A stretch of DNA of 64,000 bases from Dyella jiangningensis (GTDB taxonomy: Bacteria; Pseudomonadota; Gammaproteobacteria; Xanthomonadales; Rhodanobacteraceae): contig NZ_NFZS01000001.1 in the NCBI RefSeq assembly GCF_003264855.1, positions 1,860,001 to 1,924,000 on the forward strand. Direction: 5' to 3'. Within the stretch, counting starts at the first letter, position 1. Each line of letters starts with the position of its first letter. A model generated the notes under the pieces. It saw only the letters and a program-made list of their open reading frames with translations, ran no database searches and had not been told where the DNA came from. The position numbers and the translations under genes were made by a program. This document shows positions 7,172 to 16,253 of this stretch, piece after piece.

Positions 7172-10100
7172 ATGGGGAGGGCCACTTCAATCTCTCCGCG
7201 TGGACGCTGCGGCACCAGTCGCTGGTGTTCTTCCTGATGGTGATGGTGACGCTGTTCGGCCTGCTGTCGTACAGCCGTCTGTCCCAATCGGAAGATCCGC
7301 CGTTCACCTTCAAGGTGATGGTGATCCAGACCTTCTGGCCCGGCGCCGACGCCAAACAGGTGCAGGAGCAGGTGACCGACCGCATCTCGCGCAAGCTGCA
7401 GGAAACGCCGTCGATCGACTTCCTGCGCAGCTATTCGCGCCCGGGCGAATCGCTGATCTTCTTCAACATCAAGGATTCCGCTCCTGCGTCCAGCGTGCCC
7501 GACACGTGGTACCAGGTACGCAAGAAGGTGGGCGACATCGCCGTGCAGTTGCCGCAAGGTGTGCAGGGGCCGTTCTTCAACGACGAGTTCGGCGACGTCT
7601 ACACCAACATCTACGCGCTCGAAGGCGACGGCTTCTCGCCGGCGCAGCTGCACGACTACGCCGACCAGCTGCGCGCCGAACTGCTGCGCGTGCCGGGCGT
7701 GGGCAAGGTCGATTTCCTTGGCGACCAGAACCAGCACGTGTATATCGAGGTGACGAACGCGCGGCTGTCCAAACTCGGCATCAGTCCGCAGCAGCTGGCG
7801 CAGGCGATCAACCAGCAGAACGCGGTGGCGGCGGCCGGCGTGCTGACCACGGCGGACGACCGCGTGTACGTCCGGCCCACCGGCCAGTTCGACAACGTCG
7901 ATGCGCTGCGCGACATGCTGCTGCACATCGGCAGCCAGACCTTCCGGCTGGGCGACATCGCCACCATCCACAAGGGTTACGACGATCCACCGAGCCAGCA
8001 GGTGCGCTTCATGGCGCAGCCGGTGCTTGGCATCGGTGTCACCATGCAACCGGGCGGCGACGTGATCCGTCTCGGCAAGGCGCTGGATACGGCCACAGCC
8101 ACGTTGCAGAAGCGCCTGCCGGCCGGCCTGAAGTTGTCCGAAGTCACGAGCATGCCGCATGCGGTATCGCATTCGGTGGACGATTTCCTGGAGTCGGTGG
8201 CCGAAGCGGTGGGCATCGTGCTGCTGGTGAGCCTGCTGAGCCTCGGTTTTCGCACCGGCATGGTGGTGGTGATCTCCATTCCGTTCGTGCTGGCGGCCAC
8301 GGCGTTGGGCATGGAGCTGTTCGGCATCGGCCTGCACAAGGTGTCGCTGGGCACGCTGGTGCTCGCGCTGGGCCTGCTGGTGGACGACGCGATCATTGCG
8401 GTCGAGATGATGTCGGTGAAGCTGGAGCAGGGCTGGACCCGCGTGCGCGCCGCCGCGTTTGCCTATACCAGCACGGCGTTCCCCATGCTTACCGGCACCC
8501 TGGTGACGGTGTCAGGCTTCCTTCCGATCGCACTGGCCAAGTCCGGTACGGGCGAATACACGCGCTCGATCTTCGAAGTGTCCGCCATCGCCTTGCTGGT
8601 GTCGTGGCTGGCGGCGGTGGTCGTGATCCCGTTGCTGGGCTATCACATGCTGCCGGAACACCATCAACGTGCGAAGCCCGGCGAGGAGTGGTGGGCGCGC
8701 TGGCTGCCGCAGCACTGGAACGACACGCGTCGCGCACGCGCCGCGGCGATCGTGCACCACGAAGGCGACATCGAGATCTACGAGACGCCGTTCTACCTGC
8801 GATTCCGCCGATGGCTTGGTTTCTGCCTCAGGAACCGCTTCCTGGTGCTGGGCGCGACGGTGGCGTTGTTCATGGTGGCGTTGGCCGGGTTCGGCCTGGT
8901 GCCGAAGCAGTTCTTCCCCAGCTCGGACCGGCCGGAACTGCTGGTCGACCTGCGGCTGCCCGAGGGCGCCTCGTTCGACGCCACGCTGACCCAGGTGAAG
9001 CGCTTCGAAGCTGCCATCAAGGACCGCAAGGAGATTGCCAACTACGTGAGCTTCGTCGGTTCCGGTGCGCCGCGCTTCTACCTGCCATTGGACCAGCAGC
9101 TCGGGCAGCCGAACTTCGCGCAGTTCGTGATTACCGCCAAGGATGTCGAGCAGCGCGAGCAATTGGCGCGCTATCTCGATGGCATGCTGCCGCGCGACTT
9201 CGCCGCTGTCCGTACGCGCGTGAGCCGGCTGGAGAACGGTCCGCCGGTCGGCTTCCCGGTGCAGTTCCGCGTGCAAGGTGACGACATCGCCACCGTGCGT
9301 CGCATCGCCGACCAGGTGGCCGGCGTGATGCGCGCCGATCCGCAGACACGCAACGTGCAGTTCGACTGGGACGAGCCAGGGGAACGCTCGGTCCGATTCG
9401 AGATCGACCAGCACAAGGCGCGCCAGCTCGGCATCAGCTCGCAGGATGTCGCCGGCTTCCTCGCCATGACCTTGTCGGGCACTACCGTGACGCAGTACCG
9501 CGAGCGGGACAAGCTGATCGCGGTGGACCTGCGTGCGCCAAAGGCGGACCGCGTGCATCCGGACCAGATCGAGCGGCTGGCGATACCCACGCCGAGCGGC
9601 ACGGCGATCCCGCTGTCGCAGTTGGGCCACGTCACGTATGGCCTGGAATATGGCGTGATCTGGGAGCGCGATCGCCAGCCCACCATCAATGTGCAGTCCG
9701 ACATCCGCAGTGGCGCACAGGGCCTGGATGTCACCAACGCCATCGACAGGAAGCTGGGCGACATCCGCAACCAGTTGCCGGTGGGTTATCGCATCGAGGT
9801 CGGTGGTTCGGTCGAGCAGAACCAGAAGGCGCAGGGGTCGATCAATGCGCAGATGCCGCTGATGGCGATCGCCGTGCTCACCCTGCTGATGATCCAGCTG
9901 CAAAGCTTCGGCCGCACCTTCATGGTGGTGCTGACCGCGCCGCTGGGATTGATCGGCGTGATCGGTTCGCTGCTGCTGTTCCATCAGCCATTCGGTTTTG
10001 TGGCGATGCTCGGGACGATCGCGATGCTGGGCATCATCATGCGCAACTCGGTGATCCTGGTGGACCAGATCGAGCAGGACATCCGGGCCGGCCATCCGCG

Positions 10101-10338
10101 CTGGGAGGCGATCATCGGCGCCACCGTGCGGCGCTTCCGCCCGATCACGCTCACCGCCGCCGCGGCCGTGCTGGCGCTGATCCCGCTGTTGCGCAGCAAC
10201 TTCTTCGGGCCGATGGCCACCGCGCTGATGGGCGGCATCACCGGCGCCACGATTCTCACCCTGTTCTATCTGCCGGCGCTGTATGCGGCGTGGTTTCGCG
10301 TACGTGCCGACGAACCCGCGCAGGAGGTCGCGCCATGA
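7168..10338 (+). CDS. RND family multidrug efflux pump, inner-membrane subunit
   Basis: 1056 residues, the normal size for a hydrophobe/amphiphile RND pump. TM1 is near the N-terminus (QSLVFFLMVMVTLFGLLSY). Two large periplasmic loops and twelve TM helices follow in the usual duplicated plan. TM4 carries the proton-relay aspartates in LGLLVDDAIIAVEMM, and the second half has LIGVIGSLLLF and MLGIIMRNSVILVDQIEQD. The pump takes substrates from the periplasm or membrane using proton motive force. It is translationally coupled on both sides (ATGA overlaps at 7168 and 10335). The sequence is nearer the TriC/MuxB-like branch than AcrB in feel, but I cannot confirm that without a tree. Regulation is probably by the divergent TetR protein. 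Confidence 0.94.
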   Translation: MNGEGHFNLSAWTLRHQSLVFFLMVMVTLFGLLSYSRLSQSEDPPFTFKVMVIQTFWPGADAKQVQEQVTDRISRKLQETPSIDFLRSYSRPGESLIFFNIKDSAPASSVPDTWYQVRKKVGDIAVQLPQGVQGPFFNDEFGDVYTNIYALEGDGFSPAQLHDYADQLRAELLRVPGVGKVDFLGDQNQHVYIEVTNARLSKLGISPQQLAQAINQQNAVAAAGVLTTADDRVYVRPTGQFDNVDALRDMLLHIGSQTFRLGDIATIHKGYDDPPSQQVRFMAQPVLGIGVTMQPGGDVIRLGKALDTATATLQKRLPAGLKLSEVTSMPHAVSHSVDDFLESVAEAVGIVLLVSLLSLGFRTGMVVVISIPFVLAATALGMELFGIGLHKVSLGTLVLALGLLVDDAIIAVEMMSVKLEQGWTRVRAAAFAYTSTAFPMLTGTLVTVSGFLPIALAKSGTGEYTRSIFEVSAIALLVSWLAAVVVIPLLGYHMLPEHHQRAKPGEEWWARWLPQHWNDTRRARAAAIVHHEGDIEIYETPFYLRFRRWLGFCLRNRFLVLGATVALFMVALAGFGLVPKQFFPSSDRPELLVDLRLPEGASFDATLTQVKRFEAAIKDRKEIANYVSFVGSGAPRFYLPLDQQLGQPNFAQFVITAKDVEQREQLARYLDGMLPRDFAAVRTRVSRLENGPPVGFPVQFRVQGDDIATVRRIADQVAGVMRADPQTRNVQFDWDEPGERSVRFEIDQHKARQLGISSQDVAGFLAMTLSGTTVTQYRERDKLIAVDLRAPKADRVHPDQIERLAIPTPSGTAIPLSQLGHVTYGLEYGVIWERDRQPTINVQSDIRSGAQGLDVTNAIDRKLGDIRNQLPVGYRIEVGGSVEQNQKAQGSINAQMPLMAIAVLTLLMIQLQSFGRTFMVVLTAPLGLIGVIGSLLLFHQPFGFVAMLGTIAMLGIIMRNSVILVDQIEQDIRAGHPRWEAIIGATVRRFRPITLTAAAAVLALIPLLRSNFFGPMATALMGGITGATILTLFYLPALYAAWFRVRADEPAQEVAP

Positions 10339-11801
10339 TCCCCAAGTTGCACATGACACTGCTGGCCGCCGCCGTCATGTTGGCCGGCTGCTCGTTCGCA
10401 CCCTCGACCAAGCCGCCCGCGCCGCCGTCGCCGGAGCACTATGCGGTGGCGCCCACGCCTGCAGGCAGCGTGGAAGCGGGCGGCGTAGCGCAGCACTTCG
10501 ACACCGCCAAGCATCCCGTGCCCGACTGGTGGCGGCTATATGGCTCGGACACACTCGATGCCTGGGTGGACGAAGGCTTGCGCAACAACGCCTCCCTGGA
10601 TGCCACGCGGCATACGCTCGAAGCGGCGCACCAGCAGTTCCGCGCCCAGGTGGGCAACACGGCATGGCCGTCGCTGGATGCGCAGGGACAGGCGAGCCGC
10701 CAGCGCGATCTCGGGCTGCCGAAGCTCGGGCCGCCGACCAGCATCTACAACGTCTACGCCGGCCAGCTGAGCCTCAACTACACCTTCGACTTGTTTGGCG
10801 CGACGCGCTACGGCATCAGGCAGACGGCGGCGCAGGTGGACCAGCAGGCGTTCCAGCTCGATGGCGCGCGGCGTGCACTGGCAGCGAACATCGTGATCAC
10901 CGCTGTCAATGCATCCTCGCTGTCCGAGCAGTTGGCTGCATCCACGCGACTCGCCGCCTTGGCGCATGAGCAGGCCGAACTCACGGAGAAATCCTACGCG
11001 CTCGGCGCGGCCTCACATGACGATGTGCTCACGGCGCAACAGAACGCTGCCGCGCTCGATGCATCGCTGCCGCCGCTGCGATTCCAGGTCGAACGAACGC
11101 GGCATCTGCTCGCGGTGCTGATGGGCCGTACGCCCGACCAGGCGCCCGAACCGCTGCCGCTGGCGCAACTGACATTGCCCGACCACGTGCCGGTGAGCGT
11201 GCCATCCGAACTGCTGAGCCAGCGCCCGGACGTGCGGGCAGCGGAAGCCGCGGTGCAGGCGGCGTCGGCGCAGGTCGGTGTCGCCACGGCCAATATGTTT
11301 CCACATGTCTCGCTGTCGGCGTCGCTGGGCTCGGCGTCCTTCAAGGACTCGCAACTCTTTACAGGTTCCACTTCGATCTGGGGCGTGGGCTTGTCGCTCG
11401 CACAACCGATCTTCCACGGCGGGGCCTTGCGTGCGCAGCGCAAGGCTGCGATCGCCGAGTACGACGCCAGCGTCTCGCAATACCGGCAGACGGTGCTCAA
11501 CGCCTTCCAGAATGTCGCCGACACGCTCATCGCGTTGCAGCAGGATGCGCTCGCGCTGCAGGCCGCGCAGGCGGCTTCCGCGGCGGCCGGGCAGTCGCAT
11601 GCCGATACGCGGTCGCGCTATCGATTGGGCGCCGTGTCGTACCCGGCCACCTTGCTCAGCGAGCAGCGTTGGCAGAACGCGCGACTGGCGGACATCCAGG
11701 CAGCGGCCGCGCGCTTGATCGACACGGCGGCGCTCTATCAGGCCATGGGCGAGCCGCTGGAGACAAAGCAGGACGTGGCGCGTAACGAAGCCGCCCGGTG
11801 A
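10335..11801 (+). CDS. Outer-membrane efflux lipoprotein, NodT/OprM family
   Basis: 488 residues with a lipoprotein signal MIPKLHMTLLAAAVMLAGCSF. Two TolC-type repeats follow, each with long alpha-barrel helices: QLAASTRLAALAHEQAELTE with SYALGAASHDDVLTAQ in the first, and NVADTLIALQQDALALQAAQ with RYRLGAVSYPATLLSEQ in the second. The conserved junction PSELLSQRPDVRAAEAAVQA lies at about residues 293-312. It forms the trimeric exit duct of the tripartite pump. Its ATG overlaps the pump stop codon by four bases. A strong inverted repeat follows the gene. Confidence 0.94.
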   Translation: MIPKLHMTLLAAAVMLAGCSFAPSTKPPAPPSPEHYAVAPTPAGSVEAGGVAQHFDTAKHPVPDWWRLYGSDTLDAWVDEGLRNNASLDATRHTLEAAHQQFRAQVGNTAWPSLDAQGQASRQRDLGLPKLGPPTSIYNVYAGQLSLNYTFDLFGATRYGIRQTAAQVDQQAFQLDGARRALAANIVITAVNASSLSEQLAASTRLAALAHEQAELTEKSYALGAASHDDVLTAQQNAAALDASLPPLRFQVERTRHLLAVLMGRTPDQAPEPLPLAQLTLPDHVPVSVPSELLSQRPDVRAAEAAVQAASAQVGVATANMFPHVSLSASLGSASFKDSQLFTGSTSIWGVGLSLAQPIFHGGALRAQRKAAIAEYDASVSQYRQTVLNAFQNVADTLIALQQDALALQAAQAASAAAGQSHADTRSRYRLGAVSYPATLLSEQRWQNARLADIQAAAARLIDTAALYQAMGEPLETKQDVARNEAAR

Positions 11802-11807
11802 GCCATT

Positions 11808-11854
11808 CGCGTATCGACGCCATGCTGGCGGTGCCAGGATGACGTCGATACGCG
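11808..11854. terminator. Inverted repeat between convergent transcripts
   Basis: CGCGTATCGACG (11808-11819) pairs perfectly with CGTCGATACGCG (11843-11854). It lies just after the outer-membrane factor stop and before the stop of the convergent cytochrome b561 gene. No T-run follows, so it may act as a weak bidirectional or Rho-assisted terminator. Confidence 0.5.
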
Positions 11855-11870
11855 CAGTGACGCCCGCTTC

Positions 11871-12479
11871 TCAGGGGGAGGGCGGCGTGGCATCGCCTTC
11901 GTCCGTCGCCACGTTTCGTGGCGGTTCCAGCGGCGCGTCATGGTGCGGGAATCCGACGGTCATGCTGGGAAACACGTCGTCGCGGCGGATCAGCGCGTGA
12001 TAGAGCGCGGCGCCCATGTGCCCGAGGATGGTGAGGAAGAACAGATAGGCCACATAGCGATGCGCTTCACGCAGCCAGGCGAACAGCGCGCCGTTCGCCG
12101 GAGCGATCGGCGGCAGATGCCATGCATGTCCCAGCATGACCGGATAGCCGCCCGCCGACAGCATCGCCCAGCCGATCAGCGGCATCGCGAGCATCAAGCC
12201 ATAAAGCACCCAGTGCGACGCGTGCGCCACGAACTGCATCAACGCGGGCATGTCCGCTGGCAGGGCCGGCGGCCTGAAGCGCAGGCGCACGCCGATGCGG
12301 ATCAGGGCCAGCACGAAAATGGCAGCGCCGAGCGGCCGGTGGAGTGCGAGCAGCCATTGGTGCTTTTCGGAAACCGTCGTCACCATGCCGACGCCAACGA
12401 ACAACATCGCCAGAATCAGCAAGGCCATGGTCCAGTGCAGCAGGCGCGCGAGCGGATGGAAGGCTTGGGGCGCGTTCAT
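11871..12479 (-). CDS. Cytochrome b561-type di-haem membrane protein
   Basis: 202 residues with four TM helices. Histidines that can ligate two b haems are in HPLARLLHWTMALLI (N-terminus), LALHRPLGAAIFVLAL, HASHWVLYGLMLAMP and AHRYVAYLFFLTILGHMGAALYH, the standard bacterial cytochrome b561 pattern. It probably passes electrons between the quinone pool and a periplasmic partner. The ATG at 12477-12479 overlaps the end of the catalase-like gene by four bases. This pairing suggests that the b-type cytochrome supplies electrons to the membrane-tethered peroxidase (inference from context; such pairs are common in proteobacteria). Confidence 0.9.
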   Translation of the reverse strand: MNAPQAFHPLARLLHWTMALLILAMLFVGVGMVTTVSEKHQWLLALHRPLGAAIFVLALIRIGVRLRFRPPALPADMPALMQFVAHASHWVLYGLMLAMPLIGWAMLSAGGYPVMLGHAWHLPPIAPANGALFAWLREAHRYVAYLFFLTILGHMGAALYHALIRRDDVFPSMTVGFPHHDAPLEPPRNVATDEGDATPPSP

Positions 12480-13552
12480 CGCGTCTGCTCCTGCTTGGAC
12501 GCGGCATGGGCCGCGCCGGGTATGTGGGCTTCTTCGCTGGTGCGACGGAGGTACGAATCGGCGTAGGCGGCCGAGCGCGCGGCGAGCAAGGGATCGTCCG
12601 AGACCTCGATGCCATCGGGCAGCACGGTCGGGTCGTAGTTGATGTCGCGGCACGGACCGCTTTCCTGCGGTTGTTCGCTCTGGATGACCAGCGTGCCGGC
12701 ATCGATCGTGGTGCGATCGTCAGGCCATGCCTTGGTCGCGTCGTTGGTAGGGTCACCGGGCGCCGCCAGCGTCACCATCAGGTGCCAGCGCAGCGGACCT
12801 GCGGCGAGGCGCGTGCGCAGGTCACTGGCGAGATAGTCGGTGTCGCCGGCTGGGCCAGGGGCAGCGTCTTTCGTTTCCGGCACGACCTGCCAGCGCACGG
12901 CGTGACGCTCGCCCTTGGCGTCAACGAAATAGAACGCGTCAAGCGCGCTGTAGCTTTCGGTGGCGTAGCTCGCCGATGGCTTGGCCGTCTTGATCCAGGC
13001 GAGGAAAGGGCCTGCCTCCGGGTGTGCACCGAAGAACGCCTTGAGCCGCGCGGGATCCGGCTTCCCGGTCGCAGGATCGGGCTGGCTTGCCTGCAACTGT
13101 TCGTAGAAGGCCTGCGGCGTCGCTACCGGGAACACCGGCATGCTGTTCATGCCGGTGCGCCACTGCTGGCCGTTCGCCAGTGCAAAGCGCAGCGCGAAGC
13201 TGCGGATCGGCACGCTGCCGTCGGGCGCATACGGGTTGCCGCCGGGGAGGGCGAAGCGCCCGACCACGGGCGTGCGCTCCGCGGTGAAGACGCTGGCTTT
13301 CGAATAGGGCGTGGCGGCACCGTTGCCTTCGAAATAGCCGGCTACGCAAACGCCCTTGGCATGGTTGCGACGAAATCCGGGATGCACGCCGCCATTGGCC
13401 TGCAGGGCATCCACGATGCGTTGCGGGGTGAGTCGATGCGGGGTGAGCCATCCGCCGACGGCACCGAAGGCCAGCGCGAGCAATACAACGGCGGCGCCGA
13501 TGGCGCACCAGCGCCAGAACAGGTGCGAAGGCTTGCGGGAGGGGGTGGGCAT
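12476..13552 (-). CDS. Catalase-family (SrpA-like) haem peroxidase, membrane-anchored
   Basis: 358 residues. A single N-terminal TM segment (about residues 12-34, CAIGAAVVLLALAFGAVGGWL) precedes a short catalase core, shorter than the roughly 480-residue monofunctional catalases. The distal histidine is in FRRNHAKGVCVAGYF (His64). The proximal haem ligand is probably Tyr330 in RSAAYADS, with Arg326 four residues before it, as in the catalase fold. Family members are peroxidases with weak or no catalase activity. The TM helix places the enzyme on the periplasmic side. It is co-transcribed with a cytochrome b561 gene. A 138-bp gap separates it from the next gene upstream; no clear sigma-70 promoter is visible in it. 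Confidence 0.88.
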   Translation of the reverse strand: MPTPSRKPSHLFWRWCAIGAAVVLLALAFGAVGGWLTPHRLTPQRIVDALQANGGVHPGFRRNHAKGVCVAGYFEGNGAATPYSKASVFTAERTPVVGRFALPGGNPYAPDGSVPIRSFALRFALANGQQWRTGMNSMPVFPVATPQAFYEQLQASQPDPATGKPDPARLKAFFGAHPEAGPFLAWIKTAKPSASYATESYSALDAFYFVDAKGERHAVRWQVVPETKDAAPGPAGDTDYLASDLRTRLAAGPLRWHLMVTLAAPGDPTNDATKAWPDDRTTIDAGTLVIQSEQPQESGPCRDINYDPTVLPDGIEVSDDPLLAARSAAYADSYLRRTSEEAHIPGAAHAASKQEQTR

Positions 13553-13690
13553 GAGGGCTCCGGACGAAGAAGTCTCCCTTATCTTCGTCCGTCGAACCCG
13601 AAGGTTACGTCACGACGCCACCTGTGCCTGATGGCGCGGCGATGCCCGAGGTGCCATCGAGGCGACCCGGGCCACCGGCCGCGCCGGCGT

Positions 13691-15145
13691 TCAACCCTTT
13701 GCCGCGGCGGCATTCCACGCAGCGACCTTCTTCCGGGTGTCCTCCAGCATGCCGTCCAGCGCCTTGCGGTCGTAGACGTGGCCGCGAAGGATCACGGTGT
13801 CGATGGCGCGGGTGGCGTTGATGTCCTGCAGCGGGTTGCGATCCAGCAGCACCAGGTCGGCGGCCTTGCCCGTCGACACCGCACCGTAGCGATCGAGCTT
13901 GCCGAACCACGCCGGGCCGGCGCGGGTAGCCGAAGACAGTGCCTGGTCCGGGGTCAGCCCGTTCTGCACGAACACGGTCAGTTCGTCGTGCAGGCCGATG
14001 CCCGGGTAGTCGAACGAGTTGAGGAAGCCGGCATCGGTGCCCGCCATGATCGTCACGCCCGCCTGCTGCAGCATCGGCAGCACCTTGGTCAGGTGTTCGT
14101 AGTGCGCGTGCCGTGCCGCAACCTGCTCGGGCGTGGCCTTGGCGGCGCGCTCGATACGCCAGTCATACGTCTTGCGCAGCTTGGGGCCGATGTAGGCCAG
14201 GTAGGGATCATTGGCGTGGTTGTCGCTGTCGAGGAAATCGAGCACGCGGCCGCCGTTGAGGGTGGGCGTCACATACACGCCCTTGTCGGCCAGGTGCCGG
14301 TAGGCGGTCATCGCCGTGGAAGGATCAAAGCCCGCGTCCAGCCGGCGATTGGCTTCGGCGCGGTTGATCTTGCCGGCAGCGAAATCGGCGGAAATCGCCG
14401 CCTCGTCCTTCACGCCCGCCTTGTAGGCGTAGTCGAGATGCTCGATGGAGCTGATGCCCGCATCCACGGCCTGTTCGACGGTCAGGGCCATGGGGATGTG
14501 GCCCGAAGAACGAATGCCGAAGCTTTTCGCCTGCGATACCGCATAGAGGAACAGCTGCGGATCGAGCGTGCTGTCGGTGATCTTCACGAAGTCCACCCGG
14601 TCCTTCTTCAACCGGACAAACGCGGCATCGACGTCCGCCTTGCTGCCGACTTCGATGGTGCCTTTCCACACCGGATGGATGCCCTCGATCTTCGCGCCGG
14701 AGGTGAAGAGCTGCGGCCCGAACAGCGTGCCCTTGGCGATCTCGCCGCGCCATTGCAGCACCTGCTCGGGCAGGTCGCCGGAGCAGTCGCGGATGGTGGT
14801 GATGCCGTGCGCGATATAAAGCGGCAGCAGCGCCTTGTTCTCGTCGATCAGGTCCGGGCCGCCACCGAAGTGCACGTGCATGTCCCACAGGCCGGGGATC
14901 AGGAAACGTCCCTTGCCGTCGACGGTCTGCGCGGCCGTCCAGGATTTGGCGATCTCCGCATCGGATCCGACCGCGATGATATCGGCGCCGCGCAACACGA
15001 CGGCCTGGTCGGCGACGCTGCGGGCGTGCTCGACATCGATCACCGTGGCATGGCGAATCATTACGTCGCCCTGCGAGCGCTCCGCATGGGCAGGCGCAGT
15101 GAAGGCGATCAGCAGGGCGATGGCGCTGGCGAGAGACTTCTTCAT
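13691..15145 (-). CDS. Secreted amidohydrolase (imidazolonepropionase/prolidase-like, COG1228 type)
   Basis: 484 residues from ATG 15145, where an AAGGAAA lies upstream and a signal peptide begins (MKKSLASAIALLIAFTAPAHA). The TIM-barrel metal ligands are visible in order: DMHVHF (His90, His92), a lysine for carbamylation in VDFVKITDS, histidines in RSSGHIP and ISSIEHLDY, and the aspartate in IMAGTDAGF. Secreted members of this group act on dipeptides, N-acyl amino acids or ring amides; the actual substrate cannot be told. It is divergent from a LysR-type gene, the usual layout for a regulator of its neighbour. The 118 bp between the starts should hold the shared operator. Confidence 0.85.
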   Translation of the reverse strand: MKKSLASAIALLIAFTAPAHAERSQGDVMIRHATVIDVEHARSVADQAVVLRGADIIAVGSDAEIAKSWTAAQTVDGKGRFLIPGLWDMHVHFGGGPDLIDENKALLPLYIAHGITTIRDCSGDLPEQVLQWRGEIAKGTLFGPQLFTSGAKIEGIHPVWKGTIEVGSKADVDAAFVRLKKDRVDFVKITDSTLDPQLFLYAVSQAKSFGIRSSGHIPMALTVEQAVDAGISSIEHLDYAYKAGVKDEAAISADFAAGKINRAEANRRLDAGFDPSTAMTAYRHLADKGVYVTPTLNGGRVLDFLDSDNHANDPYLAYIGPKLRKTYDWRIERAAKATPEQVAARHAHYEHLTKVLPMLQQAGVTIMAGTDAGFLNSFDYPGIGLHDELTVFVQNGLTPDQALSSATRAGPAWFGKLDRYGAVSTGKAADLVLLDRNPLQDINATRAIDTVILRGHVYDRKALDGMLEDTRKKVAAWNAAAAKG

Positions 15146-15263
15146 CGGTTGGATTTTCCTTGGCGCGTCCGTCAGGCGCGGCCATGCGTGGGAAAGGCAT
15201 GTTTGCCGGGCGTGGCTGACCATGTTAGACACCGTTCCATCCATTGAGTAGGTAAATATTCGA

Positions 15264-16145
15264 ATGGCTACCAGTGCAAAATCGAATAGGGCCTTGTTCG
15301 AGCTCGACCTCCTGCGCGCGATGGTCACAGTGGCCGATTGCGGCAGCTTCACGACGGCATCGGCGCGACTGCATTCCACCCAATCCACAGTGAGCCAGAA
15401 GGTGCGCCGGCTGGAGGAGATGGCCGGGCACCAGTTGCTGGTGCGCGGCAAGGGCGACGTGCGGCCGACCGATGCGGGCGAAACCGTGCTGGCCTATGCG
15501 CGACGGATGCTCACGCTCAACGACGAATTGCTGGATGCGCTGGCCGGCGCCGACGTCGCGGTGACCGTGCGCCTGGGCGTGCCCGAGGATTTCGCGGCGG
15601 GTCGCACCACGCAACTGCTCGCCGCCTTCAACCGCAAGCATCCCCGCGTGAAGCTCGAAGTCACCACCGGACTCAGTCGCGACCTGGCGGGCAGCTACGA
15701 TCGTGGCGAACTGGATCTGATACTCATCAAGCAACGACGCAACAGTCGCGAGGCCGTTGCTCGCTGGCCCGAGAGCATGCGCTGGATCGACAGCGCGAAG
15801 AGTCCCGCCTTCGCACTCGATCCCGTGCCGCTGGTCGCGTTCCCGCCGCGCGGGCTCTATCGCGACGAGATGATCAAGGTAGTGGAGGGCATGGGACGTC
15901 GCTGGCGCATCAGCTTCACCAGCTCGAGCCTGTCCGGCATCCAGTCGGCCGTGGCGGGCGGACTCGGCATCAGCCTGCTGCCCGCGCGCGCCGTCACGGC
16001 GGAGCACGCGGTGCTGACGCGCAGGCAGGGTTTCCCGGCGATCGACACCATGGACATCGCGCTTCTCTACCGCCCGACCGCTGATCCTGTCGTGCAGGAA
16101 CTGGGGCGTGAACTGGGCCGCATGCTGGACCGCTTCAGGGCGTAG
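15264..16145 (+). CDS. LysR-family transcriptional regulator
   Basis: 293 residues. The N-terminal winged helix-turn-helix is canonical: LDLLRAMVTVADCGSFTTAS with QSTVSQKVRRLEEMAGHQL (about residues 15-60). A periplasmic-binding-protein-like effector domain follows from about residue 95 (VRLGVPEDFAAGRTTQLLAAF, then GIQSAVAGGLGISLLPARAV). It probably controls the divergent amidohydrolase gene, and perhaps also the cytosine-deaminase-like gene that converges on it from the right. The effector is unknown. The 108 bp after its stop codon show no strong terminator. Confidence 0.9.
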   Translation: MATSAKSNRALFELDLLRAMVTVADCGSFTTASARLHSTQSTVSQKVRRLEEMAGHQLLVRGKGDVRPTDAGETVLAYARRMLTLNDELLDALAGADVAVTVRLGVPEDFAAGRTTQLLAAFNRKHPRVKLEVTTGLSRDLAGSYDRGELDLILIKQRRNSREAVARWPESMRWIDSAKSPAFALDPVPLVAFPPRGLYRDEMIKVVEGMGRRWRISFTSSSLSGIQSAVAGGLGISLLPARAVTAEHAVLTRRQGFPAIDTMDIALLYRPTADPVVQELGRELGRMLDRFRA

Positions 16146-16253
16146 CCGGCGGGCGCGCCACCGCCGTGGAGGTTCACGCCGTGCCACGGTGACGGCGAGC
16201 CCGCCGAACTCGGTTGTCGGCGGGCATCCCACGCCGCAGGCAGACAGGAGAAA

